Positions 1 to 8,716 of a stretch of 64,000 nt of DNA are shown in pieces. The position numbers and the translations under genes are program-made. Origin of the DNA: Acidobacteriaceae bacterium. GTDB lineage: Bacteria > Acidobacteriota > Terriglobia > Bryobacterales > Bryobacteraceae. Location: positions 25,117 through 89,116 of the forward strand of contig JAFAYI010000017.1 in NCBI GenBank assembly GCA_019240475.1, in the 5' to 3' direction. Position 1 is the first letter of the stretch; each line of letters starts with the position of its first letter. The notes below the pieces were generated by a model. That model was not told the DNA's origin. It did no database searches and was given only the letters and a program-made list of their open reading frames with translations.

Positions 1-2
1 AC

Positions 3-260
3 GACGGCCTGATTACGGTTGTTACGCCGCAGTTCGAGGGGCAATCGAATTACCGCACCATAGAAGAGCTGCAATCGAATCTCGACCCGGATCTGTTCTG
101 GCGGGTGCACCGGTCGTACCTGGTCAACATCAATCGCATTCGCGAAGTCATTCCGTGGTTCAAGTCAAGCTTTCAGTTGCGAATGGATGATAAGAAGCAG
201 ACCGAGATTCCGGTGAGCCGGATTCAGACCAAGCGCCTGCGGGCGCTATTCAAGATGTAG
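3..260 (+). CDS. LytTR DNA-binding domain, C-terminal part of a response regulator (5' truncated)
   Basis: Only the last 85 codons are present; the gene begins before the window. The translation matches the LytTR (LytR/AlgR-type) DNA-binding domain. It has the typical core FWRVHRSYLVNI at about residues 37-48 of the fragment, followed by the IPVSR segment before a short basic tail ending in LFKM. Proteins of this family are usually two-domain response regulators with an N-terminal receiver, acting in the cytoplasm on promoters with paired direct repeats. The receiver half cannot be seen here. The stop is at 258-260 and the next gene is convergent. Confidence 0.85.
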   Translation, partial: DGLITVVTPQFEGQSNYRTIEELQSNLDPDLFWRVHRSYLVNINRIREVIPWFKSSFQLRMDDKKQTEIPVSRIQTKRLRALFKM

Positions 261-280
261 GCCGGGCGCGCAGCGGAAGC

Positions 281-2395
281 TCAAGGCTTCTGAGGACGGT
301 CGCCGTTCTTCGGATCTTGTTCCTGGGCGAGCCGCACACGCGCGCTATCCAGCTTCTTCTGCACTTTCGCGACTTCGTCCGGCTCGATATCGGCGGGCGA
401 GCTGGAGTTCCACTCCTTCAAGGACGACTGCCACTGCGCGATGGCGTCCTTGATCTTGCCTTGCTTGAAAAGCACATCGCCAAGGTGATCGTGAATGGTG
501 GGGTCGGTGGATTTGAGTTGCAGGGACCGGGTGAGTTGCTGCGCGGCTTCATCGAGGCGGTTCAAGCGATAGTAGACCCAGCCGAGGCTATCCAGGTATG
601 CGTAGTTGTTCGGCTCCAAGTTGACGGCGCGCTTGATGAGATCCTGCGCTTCCTGCAGCCGGACGTTCTGGTCGGCTAACATGTAGCCGAGATAATTCAT
701 CGCCTCGGCGCTGGTGGGGTCCAGGTCGATCACCTGGCGGAAGGTTTTCTCCGCGAGATCGTACTTCTTCTGCCGCTCATACATGGCGCCGCGCAGGAAC
801 AGGACGTTGACTTTGTCCTCCTTGGCCTGGCTCAGCTTTTCGGCCTGATTCAGCACCTTGTCCATTTCGCCGAAGTTCTTACCTTTTTCGTAGACCTCGG
901 CCATGGCGACATACGTCTCGCGGTCGTTCTTGCCATCGAGCAGCTTCTTCAATTGGGCGATGGCCTGATCGGTCTTGCCTTCATCGGCGAGCAGCTGCGC
1001 GCGCACCTCTTCGAGCACGCGATCGTTCGGGTACTTCTTGTCGGCGGCATCGCTTTCCTGCTGGGCTTTGGCGTAGTCCTTCGCCAAACGGTAGGTGTCG
1101 ATGATCTGAGCTTCCGCGCGAGAGGCCAGGTCGGGATTCAATTCCGCCAATTGGTGAAAAGAGTCGATAGCCTGATCGTATTGCTCATTGTCGCGATAAA
1201 GCAGGCCTAACTGCTCAAGCATTTTGGCGCGAACGTTACGGTCCGCATCGCTCGAATTACGATAGGCGGTTGAGTCGAGCAGGTCCTTCAAGCGGGCGAT
1301 CGCCTCAGACGTTTTTCCTTCGGCTTCGAGCAGACCGACTTCGCTATAGCGGATGTCCAGATTGTCGGGGTCCAACTCCTTGGCCTTATCGATGGCCTGG
1401 TGCGCGAGAGCGAAGTTTTTCTGTTCCCGATAAATTTGGGCCATGCCGAGAAAGGGCTGAGCATCCTGCGGATTGGAGTCGGCAATCTCCTGATAGGTCT
1501 TCAGCGCTTCGTCATAACGGCCGGCCATGGCATCGTCCTGGGCGAGCGCGGCCTTGAGTTCCGCGCGCGCGGGGTCCATTTCGATGGCTTTCTTATATGC
1601 GTCGGCAGCCAACGAATATTCGTGCATGGCTTCGTAGTCGCCGGCCAGGATGGCGTAGGCGCGAGCGGATGGATTCTTCTTGGTCAGCTTTTCGAGCAGC
1701 TCGGAGGCGGCCCGCGAATCGCCGCGATCCGAGTAGACGCTGGCGAGTCCGGTGATGGCGTCTTCGTTATCGGGGTCCATTGCGAGGACCTTCTTGAAGG
1801 CTGCTTCGGCGTCGACGGAATTTTCGGCGATGCGCTGCAAACGGCCGAGCCAGACCAGGCTCTCAGTGTCTTTGGGATCTTTTTCGCAGACGATCTTGTA
1901 TTGTTCGATGGCGCGGCGCACCATGGCTTCATCGATGTGGTTGGCCTGGGCATCGCCGATTTCCTGGGTGTAGATACGCGCCAATAAGCGGCGCGCATTC
2001 AGATCGTCCGGGTTCTCGTTGAGCGCGTTCTGAGCTTCTTCGACGGCTTCGCGAATGCGCCCCACCGCGCGATAGAGGTCCGCAATATCCTCTATAAGGA
2101 AGGTCGCCGTGGGATCGTCCTTCATCGCCAGGCGGTAGTTGTCGATGGCCTTGTTGACGTAGTCACTGCGGTTGCCATAAACCCCGGCGAGTTCTTCGTA
2201 CAGATGGCCGAGGGCAAAATGGTAATAAGCTCCGGCTTTGGGAGATCTGGCCTGTTTGGCGGGCGCCGGGAGTGCCGGGATCGTGTTGGGGGATTTCTGT
2301 TCGGGAGTCTGCGCCGCGCCGCCTATCGGCAGCACCGCCGAGGCGGCGATCCAGAAACAAGTAATGCGGAGGGTTTTCAAGTGGGGGTAAGGCAT
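281..2395 (-). CDS. Exported TPR-repeat protein
   Basis: A 704-residue protein with an N-terminal signal peptide (hydrophobic segment, then GGAAQ) followed by about fifteen tetratricopeptide repeats filling residues 45 to 680. Typical repeat signatures such as LDPTSAEAMNYLGYMLADQ and AYLDSLGWVYYRLNR recur every 34 residues. TPR arrays are protein-protein scaffolds, and an exported one in a bacterium like this often helps outer-membrane or secretion assemblies. The function here is unknown. I chose ATG 2395 because it puts the signal peptide at the N-terminus; an upstream in-frame start at 2482 would add 29 residues without hydrophobic character and overlap the divergent miaA region. Confidence 0.85.
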   Translation of the reverse strand: MPYPHLKTLRITCFWIAASAVLPIGGAAQTPEQKSPNTIPALPAPAKQARSPKAGAYYHFALGHLYEELAGVYGNRSDYVNKAIDNYRLAMKDDPTATFLIEDIADLYRAVGRIREAVEEAQNALNENPDDLNARRLLARIYTQEIGDAQANHIDEAMVRRAIEQYKIVCEKDPKDTESLVWLGRLQRIAENSVDAEAAFKKVLAMDPDNEDAITGLASVYSDRGDSRAASELLEKLTKKNPSARAYAILAGDYEAMHEYSLAADAYKKAIEMDPARAELKAALAQDDAMAGRYDEALKTYQEIADSNPQDAQPFLGMAQIYREQKNFALAHQAIDKAKELDPDNLDIRYSEVGLLEAEGKTSEAIARLKDLLDSTAYRNSSDADRNVRAKMLEQLGLLYRDNEQYDQAIDSFHQLAELNPDLASRAEAQIIDTYRLAKDYAKAQQESDAADKKYPNDRVLEEVRAQLLADEGKTDQAIAQLKKLLDGKNDRETYVAMAEVYEKGKNFGEMDKVLNQAEKLSQAKEDKVNVLFLRGAMYERQKKYDLAEKTFRQVIDLDPTSAEAMNYLGYMLADQNVRLQEAQDLIKRAVNLEPNNYAYLDSLGWVYYRLNRLDEAAQQLTRSLQLKSTDPTIHDHLGDVLFKQGKIKDAIAQWQSSLKEWNSSSPADIEPDEVAKVQKKLDSARVRLAQEQDPKNGDRPQKP

Positions 2396-2523
2396 TCGAC
2401 CGCTTCGGTGTGGCTTTGGAACCCTCGAATCGAGTGGTTCGCACCCAGTATAGCTCTCAAAACAGTGGATGCTTGGGCGCATTACGGCGTTCCCACCGTG
2501 ATATCAGCAGATTAGAAGCCGAC

Positions 2524-3489
2524 GTGACCACTGTTACGCAGCGCACGCAATGGCCGGCTCTCGTGGTGGCTGGGCCCACCGGGTCGGGCAAGAGCGAGTT
2601 GGCTTTGTTGCTGGCCGAAAGCTTTCAAGGAGAGATCGTCAACTGCGATTCAATACAGGTGTATCGCGGGCTGGAGATAGGTTCCGCCAAACTGCCCGGC
2701 GCGGCGCGGCGCGGCGTTCCGCATCATCTGCTGGACATACTCGATATCGATCAGGAGCTTACGGCAGGCGCGTACGCGCGGCTGGCGAGAGAGACGATGC
2801 GGCAGGTGCGCGAACGGGGGCACGTGCCGATGGTGACGGGCGGCACGGGATTTTACATTCGAGCTCTTTTCGACGGGCTCTCGCCGGCGCCGGTGAGAGA
2901 CGAAGCGCTGCGGAGACGGCTGCACGGACTCGCCGAACGCAGGCCCGCGGCTCTCCATCGATTTCTGCGGATGCACGATCCGGTCGCGGCGCGGCGCATT
3001 CACGCGAACGATCGACAGAAGTTGATTCGGGCTCTGGAGATAACTCTGGCAGGGGGCCGGTCCGCTTCCGAGACGCAGGCCGCTCCCCGGAACCGGCTGG
3101 AAGATTTCGCCGTTCTGAAACTTGGGCTGGCGCCTCCGAGAGATCGATTGTATGAACGGCTGGATCGGCGTTCGGCGGCCTTGTTCGAAGAAGGGCTGCT
3201 CGAAGAGACGCGGGGGCTGCTCGAAGGCGGCGCAAGGCCAGGGGACAAGGCGCTTCAATCGCTCGGATACAAGCAGGCGGTTGCGGTGCTGGCGGGACGG
3301 TTGAAGCTCGATGAGGCGATCCGGGAGTGCCAAGCCAAAACCCGGCAATACGCCAAGCGGCAGATGACCTGGTTTCGGCACGAGCCGGGCATCGAATGGC
3401 TGGAGGGCTTTGGCTTCGATGCGGCGGTGCAGCAGCAGGCGCGCGGCATCGCCGGCGCGTTTATCGAACGCTTCGCGAGCGGGGGGTGA
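2524..3489 (+). CDS. miaA: tRNA dimethylallyltransferase MiaA
   Basis: Transfers a dimethylallyl group from dimethylallyl diphosphate to N6 of A37 in tRNAs reading UNN codons. The 321-residue product (family about 310) starts with the P-loop GPTGSGKS near residue 15. The DSIQVYRGLEIGSAK stretch that binds substrate follows, then the TGGTGFYIRAL motif and the KTRQYAKRQMTWFR signature near the C-terminus. GTG 2524 is chosen because it places the P-loop at the usual distance from the N-terminus. A GTG at 2410 would add 38 residues unlike the family. It is divergent from the TPR gene, with the 128 bases between the two starts serving as shared promoter space. Confidence 0.93.
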   Translation: MTTVTQRTQWPALVVAGPTGSGKSELALLLAESFQGEIVNCDSIQVYRGLEIGSAKLPGAARRGVPHHLLDILDIDQELTAGAYARLARETMRQVRERGHVPMVTGGTGFYIRALFDGLSPAPVRDEALRRRLHGLAERRPAALHRFLRMHDPVAARRIHANDRQKLIRALEITLAGGRSASETQAAPRNRLEDFAVLKLGLAPPRDRLYERLDRRSAALFEEGLLEETRGLLEGGARPGDKALQSLGYKQAVAVLAGRLKLDEAIRECQAKTRQYAKRQMTWFRHEPGIEWLEGFGFDAAVQQQARGIAGAFIERFASGG

Positions 3490-3494
3490 AGCCT

Positions 3495-6236
3495 CTACCA
3501 ATACCAATAGGTCGAGCCTGCCGCATCCAGCGCCCAGCGAACGTTGTCGGAGGCTATCGCCACCTGGGCAAGCTGCATCGGCAAGAGCTGCCAGCTCTGG
3601 TATTGCGCATCGTATTCATATGCCTGGCCGGACGCATCGACGCCCCAAACCGCGCCATCGAAGGCGGCGGCTATTTGGGTGAAGAACACGCCGCCGACAT
3701 ACTGCCAACTCTGGCTCTGCGCGTCGAAATGATAAGCGCCGCCCTCCGGGTTGATTCCCCACACGTTGGTGGAAGAACCGACGGAGACTTGCGCCAAAGT
3801 GCCTGAGATTTGCCTAAACGACCCAAGCTGGATGTCGTAGAAATAGATGCTGCCGTTGTCATTGACGCCCCACACGGCGCCGTCCGCGCCGACCGAGATC
3901 TGGCGCAGGGAGCCGGGTATGGGCGTCCAGGTTTGCAAACCGGGAGCGCCGTTGTAAATTTGCTCGCCGCTATTGATGCCCCACACAGTGCCGTCGGCGC
4001 CGGCCGAAATTTGCGTCAACGATCCGGGTATCCAGGTCCAGCCCTGCGCCGCCGGGTCGTAATGGTAGATCTGGTTTGCGGCGTTGATGCCCCAAACGCT
4101 CGCGCCCGTACCCACGGCGATTTGGTTCAACTCGCCGGGTATGTACATCCAAGTTTGAGAAAGCGCGTCGAAAGTGTAGATCTGCCCGCCAGCATTTACG
4201 CCCCAAGCGCTTCCGTCCGTGCCCACCGCGATCTGCTTTAACGTGCCGGGTATCTGGTGAAACGTTTGATTGGTCTGTGTAGGTCCGCTGAATTGATAGA
4301 TGTCACCGGCGCTGTCTACACCCCAGGCGGCGCCATTCTCGCCTGCGAAAATTCCGGCCAAAGCGGGAGCACTCTGCATGAGCGTCCAGCCGCCGGAGGC
4401 GAGATATTGAAATGCTCGGCCCGCGGAATCCAAAGCCCATACGTTAGCGGCGGCTCCTACGGCGATTTGGGTGAATGCGCCGGTGGTCGAGTTCCATGAC
4501 TGGGTCAGGCGATTAAAGTGAAAAGCGGTTTGATTGCCGAGGCCCCAAACATCGCCATCGCCTCCTACCGACACCTGGGTTAGAGTTTGTCCCGTAACTT
4601 GGGAGAAGGCGTCGGCGCCCGGGTTGAACCGGTAGACAGCGCCCGCGGAGTTGACGCCCCAGACCGCGCCGTCATAGCCGACCGCGATCTGACTTAGAGC
4701 GTCAGGGAATGCCTGCCAAGTTTGTGTTTGGGATTGGAAGCGATAGACCGAACCCTGGGCGTTGACGCCCCAGACATCTCCATCGACGCCTACCGCAATC
4801 TGCTTGAGGCTTCCCGGAATCGACTGCCAAGCCGAGGCGGCCGTGTCGTAGCGATAGATCTCGCCTTGGGCGTTGATACCCCAGATGACGTTTGCAGAGG
4901 AGACGGCAATCTGCTTCAACTCGCCGGGCAATTGCAGCCAATCCTGCGAGCCCGGTTGCCAGATGTAGCTTTCACCTTGGCTATTGACACCGCCGACAGT
5001 ACCGTCGCCGCCGATAGATACCTGCGCCAATTGACCGCCGATCTGGATGAATTCAGAGCCATAGTAGAGCCACGCTCCGCCCGCATATGCATCCTGTAGG
5101 GGAGCGCCGCCGATCACCGTCTTGCCATCCGCGGAGAGACCTACCGAGTTGCCGTAGGCCGCGGGCGAAGGGCCCGGGAGATTCAAATAGGACGTGAGGG
5201 TCCAGGCGCCGGCAGTTTGCTGAAAGACCCAGACGTCGCTAATACCGGAAGAGCCGCGGCCCGCGCCGAGAATGGCCGTGCTGCCGTCGGCCGAGATAGC
5301 AACCGAGTTTCCTTCGGTGTTTGCCAGATTCAAGGTCGTGCCGTTCAAATCGGCGGTTTCGCTCCAAGTGGCATTCGTCCGCGTATAGATCCAGCCTTGG
5401 CCTGTCAGCGCGGAGTTGCCGCTAGGCTGCCCAACAACCAATGTGTTGCCGTCGGAGGATAGCGCGACTGCTTGACCGAATTCGGAGCCGCTCGATGGCA
5501 CGATCTTGGCTCCTTGCTGCGTCCAAACTCCACCGGAGAGCGTAAATACCCAGACCGCGCCGGTGCCGTTATCCGTCGGCGCGCCGAAGGCGACCGTCTG
5601 GCCATCGCCCGAGATGGCGACAGAGGCGCCCTGCCCGCTCTGGGAGGCGGGATCGCTACCGGTCAGGACACTGCCCTGCTGAGTCCAGGCTCCGTTGCCG
5701 CGGGTCCAGATGGTTACGCCACCTGTGTTGCTATTCAGGAGGGGCTCTCCGACAGCTACTGTGTCGCCATCGGCGGAAATCGCCACCTGGCCGCCGCCCG
5801 GCAGGGCGCCTCCCTGTTGCGTCCACACGCCATTGCTGCGAGTCCAAATGAACGTGGCGCCGCTGTTGCCTGCAGCACCAACGGCGGCGGTATTCCCGTC
5901 GTAGGAGAGCGCGACCGAGCTTCCTTCCTGCGTGCCTTGGATCGCACCGGAGGCGACCATCTTTGCGCCTTGCTGGAGCCAAGCGCCATCGCTTTGACGG
6001 GCCCATGCCCAGGTGGCGCCGACCGCCTGGGCGTCGAAGGGACCGCCACTCATGGCAGTATTTCCATCGCCCGAAATAGCTACGCCGTATCCCTGCTGAG
6101 CAGCGCTGAAGCCCTGGCCAGGCGCAGCGCCTGTGCCTAGAAGTTCCGGGCCGAGCCGGTATTGGACGACCTGCGCATGAAGCGCCAGGGCCGCAAAAGC
6201 ACATGCCAGCGCGCGGCACGAACAAATGACCTTCAT
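3495..6236 (-). CDS. Secreted multi-propeller protein: FG-GAP-like repeats plus tectonin repeats
   Basis: A 913-residue exported protein. ATG 6236 gives a signal peptide ending in ALHAQ; the longer frame upstream is in another gene's shadow. Residues about 25-390 carry seven repeats with the motif VAISGDGNT or close variants, resembling FG-GAP/integrin-alpha-type blades. Residues about 400-913 carry fourteen tectonin-type repeats of about 36 residues with the pattern QIAVG.DG.VWGVN..G.IYR. Tectonin propellers in other proteins bind glycans or lipopolysaccharide. A sugar- or surface-binding role is therefore possible but not shown. No membrane anchor or sorting signal is visible at the C-terminus, which ends in YWYW. 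The gene lies convergent to miaA, 5 bases from its stop. Confidence 0.8.
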   Translation of the reverse strand: MKVICSCRALACAFAALALHAQVVQYRLGPELLGTGAAPGQGFSAAQQGYGVAISGDGNTAMSGGPFDAQAVGATWAWARQSDGAWLQQGAKMVASGAIQGTQEGSSVALSYDGNTAAVGAAGNSGATFIWTRSNGVWTQQGGALPGGGQVAISADGDTVAVGEPLLNSNTGGVTIWTRGNGAWTQQGSVLTGSDPASQSGQGASVAISGDGQTVAFGAPTDNGTGAVWVFTLSGGVWTQQGAKIVPSSGSEFGQAVALSSDGNTLVVGQPSGNSALTGQGWIYTRTNATWSETADLNGTTLNLANTEGNSVAISADGSTAILGAGRGSSGISDVWVFQQTAGAWTLTSYLNLPGPSPAAYGNSVGLSADGKTVIGGAPLQDAYAGGAWLYYGSEFIQIGGQLAQVSIGGDGTVGGVNSQGESYIWQPGSQDWLQLPGELKQIAVSSANVIWGINAQGEIYRYDTAASAWQSIPGSLKQIAVGVDGDVWGVNAQGSVYRFQSQTQTWQAFPDALSQIAVGYDGAVWGVNSAGAVYRFNPGADAFSQVTGQTLTQVSVGGDGDVWGLGNQTAFHFNRLTQSWNSTTGAFTQIAVGAAANVWALDSAGRAFQYLASGGWTLMQSAPALAGIFAGENGAAWGVDSAGDIYQFSGPTQTNQTFHQIPGTLKQIAVGTDGSAWGVNAGGQIYTFDALSQTWMYIPGELNQIAVGTGASVWGINAANQIYHYDPAAQGWTWIPGSLTQISAGADGTVWGINSGEQIYNGAPGLQTWTPIPGSLRQISVGADGAVWGVNDNGSIYFYDIQLGSFRQISGTLAQVSVGSSTNVWGINPEGGAYHFDAQSQSWQYVGGVFFTQIAAAFDGAVWGVDASGQAYEYDAQYQSWQLLPMQLAQVAIASDNVRWALDAAGSTYWYW

Positions 6237-6298
6237 GGTATCTCCCGAGAAGCGGCTTAGCGAACCCAACCACGAGGTTGGCCAGCTATTGGCGTGAA

Positions 6299-7501
6299 CT
6301 ATATCACGAATTTTCGCCCGAATTGTTGCGAGGGCGGTCTTTTCGCGAGGAATAGAAGAGGAAACGAGGCGAGCTGCAGCACCATAGAGAGAACGACGAC
6401 CATGAAGATGGAGTGTTCGTATAAGAAGCCCATGGCCACGCTGCCGAGAAACCAGGCTATGCCGAAGCCGGTATCGAAGACGCCGAATGCGGCGCCGCGC
6501 CTTTCTCGCGGAACGAAGCCCGCAAGCACAGCTTTGAGCCCAGCATCCTGAGCGGCTATTCCGACGCCCCACAAGACCATGCCGACGAGCGCGGCGGCGG
6601 CGCCTCCGAAGAACACCAAGGGCGCGGAAAAGACCGGCGCCAGGAAGGCGGCGATGAGCACGCGAAGACCGCCGCTATCGAGCAGGCGTCCAATCAGCAG
6701 CGCCGCGAGCGCACTGGTTACCATGGCGACCGAGTAGTAGACGGGAATGACGTCCTGGGGGACGGTGGAGGCCTGACGGAAGTGGAATGCGATGAGGGAG
6801 AAATCCGCAAAGCCGGCCGCGATGAGCGCGGCGGCGGCGAGATAGATCCAATAGGACGTCGAGAAACCCTTGGTTCTGAGCGGCTGCGGCGCACGCCCTT
6901 CGAGTTCGTGCGGGCGTGGGTAGCGAATTCGCGCGGCGGTGAGAGCGCCGAGGCAGAGCAGGGCCGGAACCAACAGCAGGCCGAAGGCGAATTGATAACG
7001 ATGCTGAAAATAGAGACCGAGGGCGGCGATGAGGGGACCGATAGCGGCGCCGGCTTGATCCAGAGCCTCGTTTAAACCGAAGACCCATCCCTGGCCGAGC
7101 GATTTTCCGGCGTATGACAGCATGGTCTCGGCGGAGGGTTTGCGAATGGCTCTGCCGGTTCGTTCGGCAATCAACAGGGCGGCGGCGACGGGCCAGTTGC
7201 CAGCGAGCGCGAGCGCGGGGACGGCAAGCAGGTTGATCGCATAGCCGATGAAGATGAGCGTCCAATAGCGATGGGTCTTGTCGGCTAGATAGCCGAAGAC
7301 GGAGCGCAAACCATAACCCATCAATTCGCCGAGACCAGCGACCAAGCCGACCACCGCGGCCCCCGCGCCGAGGGCGCCGAGAAACGGGCCGCCAATGGCC
7401 CGGCCTCCTTCATAGGTCATGTCGGCGAACAGGTTGACGATGCCAATGATGAGGACGAAGCGAAACGCCAGTTTCTTCAGGTCAGGGGCGGCAGTACTCA
7501 T
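6299..7501 (-). CDS. MFS transporter
   Basis: A 400-residue integral membrane protein with about eleven or twelve hydrophobic helices. The conserved loop between helices 2 and 3 reads GYLADKTHRYW, the MFS motif-A position, and RKPSAETMLSYAGK follows in the next cytoplasmic loop. Such proteins are secondary transporters driven by proton or sodium gradients; the substrate cannot be read from the sequence. The segment after helix 6, from about residue 185 to 205, is charged like the usual central loop. The start at 7501 faces a divergent TPR gene only 16 bases away. The downstream propeller gene begins 62 bases past the stop. Confidence 0.85.
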   Translation of the reverse strand: MSTAAPDLKKLAFRFVLIIGIVNLFADMTYEGGRAIGGPFLGALGAGAAVVGLVAGLGELMGYGLRSVFGYLADKTHRYWTLIFIGYAINLLAVPALALAGNWPVAAALLIAERTGRAIRKPSAETMLSYAGKSLGQGWVFGLNEALDQAGAAIGPLIAALGLYFQHRYQFAFGLLLVPALLCLGALTAARIRYPRPHELEGRAPQPLRTKGFSTSYWIYLAAAALIAAGFADFSLIAFHFRQASTVPQDVIPVYYSVAMVTSALAALLIGRLLDSGGLRVLIAAFLAPVFSAPLVFFGGAAAALVGMVLWGVGIAAQDAGLKAVLAGFVPRERRGAAFGVFDTGFGIAWFLGSVAMGFLYEHSIFMVVVLSMVLQLASFPLLFLAKRPPSQQFGRKFVI

Positions 7502-7517
7502 TCGATACCATGGTCGC

Positions 7518-8705
7518 GTGCGCTACTCTCGCGCGTTGTTTTTGGCGTTTTGGCTCGCGGCCGCGCCGGCTTTTCCGTCGACGGTCCTGGTTCTCCAGTT
7601 TCAGAACCATTCGCAGTATTCGGACCTGAACTGGGTGGGCGAGAGCATCGCGGAGACGCTGATGAATGAATACGCGCATGCGAATCAGATCGTCTTCGAT
7701 CGGGGCTCCCGGGCAGAGGCCATGCACCGGCTTTCGCTCCGTCCCGGCGCGACGTTCACGAAGGCGACATTAATTCGATTAGGGCAGAGCCTGGATGCAA
7801 CTTACATATGTTATGGCACTTACGACATTAACTTACCTCCGGGCAGCTCGGACTTAAAGGACAGTTCCGTTCAACTTAGCGCGCGGTTCCTCGATTTAGG
7901 GCGCATGCACGACGGGCCGGAGGCATCCGAAAGCGGAAAGCTTTCCGAGTTATCGCGCCTCGAGGAACACCTGGCTTTTGCAACACTGAAATATCTAGAG
8001 CCGAAGGCGAACCTTTCACTCGACCAGTTCCTGGCGCCGAGCAAATTGATCCGGGTGGATGCGGAAGAGAGCTATGTGCGCGGCCTGCTTTCGCAAAGCG
8101 GAGACCAGCAGCAGAAGTGGTTTCTGCAGGCGGCGGCGCTCGATCCGAACTTTTCGGGACCGGCTTTTGAGCTTGGCAAATTAGCTCTCCAAAAGAAGGA
8201 CTATGGTCAAGCCATTACGTGGCTCAAGCGAATTACTCCATCGGACCCGAGTTACGTCGAGGCGCAGTTCAAGCTTGGGGTAAGCGCGTACTATTCGGGC
8301 GATTATACAGGGGCGGCGAATTACTTTCGCGAGGTCTTGAAAACTTATCCGTTGAACGAGGTCTATAACAATCTCGGCGCGGCGGAGATCGAATTAAACC
8401 AGCCGACCGCGCTCGGGGATTTACATCGCGCAGTGGACGGAGACCCGAACGACCCTACTTATCAGTTCAACCTGGGCGCGGCGCTTTGGAAGAGCGGCCG
8501 GTTCGATGAGGCAGTGAAGGCGCTGCAAGCGGTTGTGGACCGCAAGCCGGACGACGCCGACGCCGGCACGCTGCTGGAGCGCGCTCAAGACCACGTATCC
8601 GCGTCTTCGGCCAAGCCGGAGATACCCGAGCGCCTGAAGTTGAATTTCGACGCAACCGCTTTTCGCCAGCTCAAAGCCATGGTGCAGCCAAAGGGCTCGG
8701 AGTAA
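7518..8705 (+). CDS. Exported protein with TPR repeats
   Basis: A 395-residue protein if GTG 7518 is used. That start gives a signal peptide with the hydrophobic run ALFLAFWLAAAPAF. Residues about 25-120 form a domain that opens with VLVLQFQNHS and then WVGESIAETL, similar to the nucleotide-free TolB/CsgG-like domains that precede TPRs in many acidobacterial and myxobacterial proteins. Residues about 190-365 hold several TPRs. No convincing ribosome-binding site precedes the GTG, so the start is uncertain; a longer frame opens at 7419 inside the divergent MFS gene and would hide the signal peptide. The following peptidase gene starts 11 bases after the stop, so the two are probably cotranscribed. 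Confidence 0.8.
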   Translation: MRYSRALFLAFWLAAAPAFPSTVLVLQFQNHSQYSDLNWVGESIAETLMNEYAHANQIVFDRGSRAEAMHRLSLRPGATFTKATLIRLGQSLDATYICYGTYDINLPPGSSDLKDSSVQLSARFLDLGRMHDGPEASESGKLSELSRLEEHLAFATLKYLEPKANLSLDQFLAPSKLIRVDAEESYVRGLLSQSGDQQQKWFLQAAALDPNFSGPAFELGKLALQKKDYGQAITWLKRITPSDPSYVEAQFKLGVSAYYSGDYTGAANYFREVLKTYPLNEVYNNLGAAEIELNQPTALGDLHRAVDGDPNDPTYQFNLGAALWKSGRFDEAVKALQAVVDRKPDDADAGTLLERAQDHVSASSAKPEIPERLKLNFDATAFRQLKAMVQPKGSE

Positions 8706-8716
8706 GATGCGATAAC

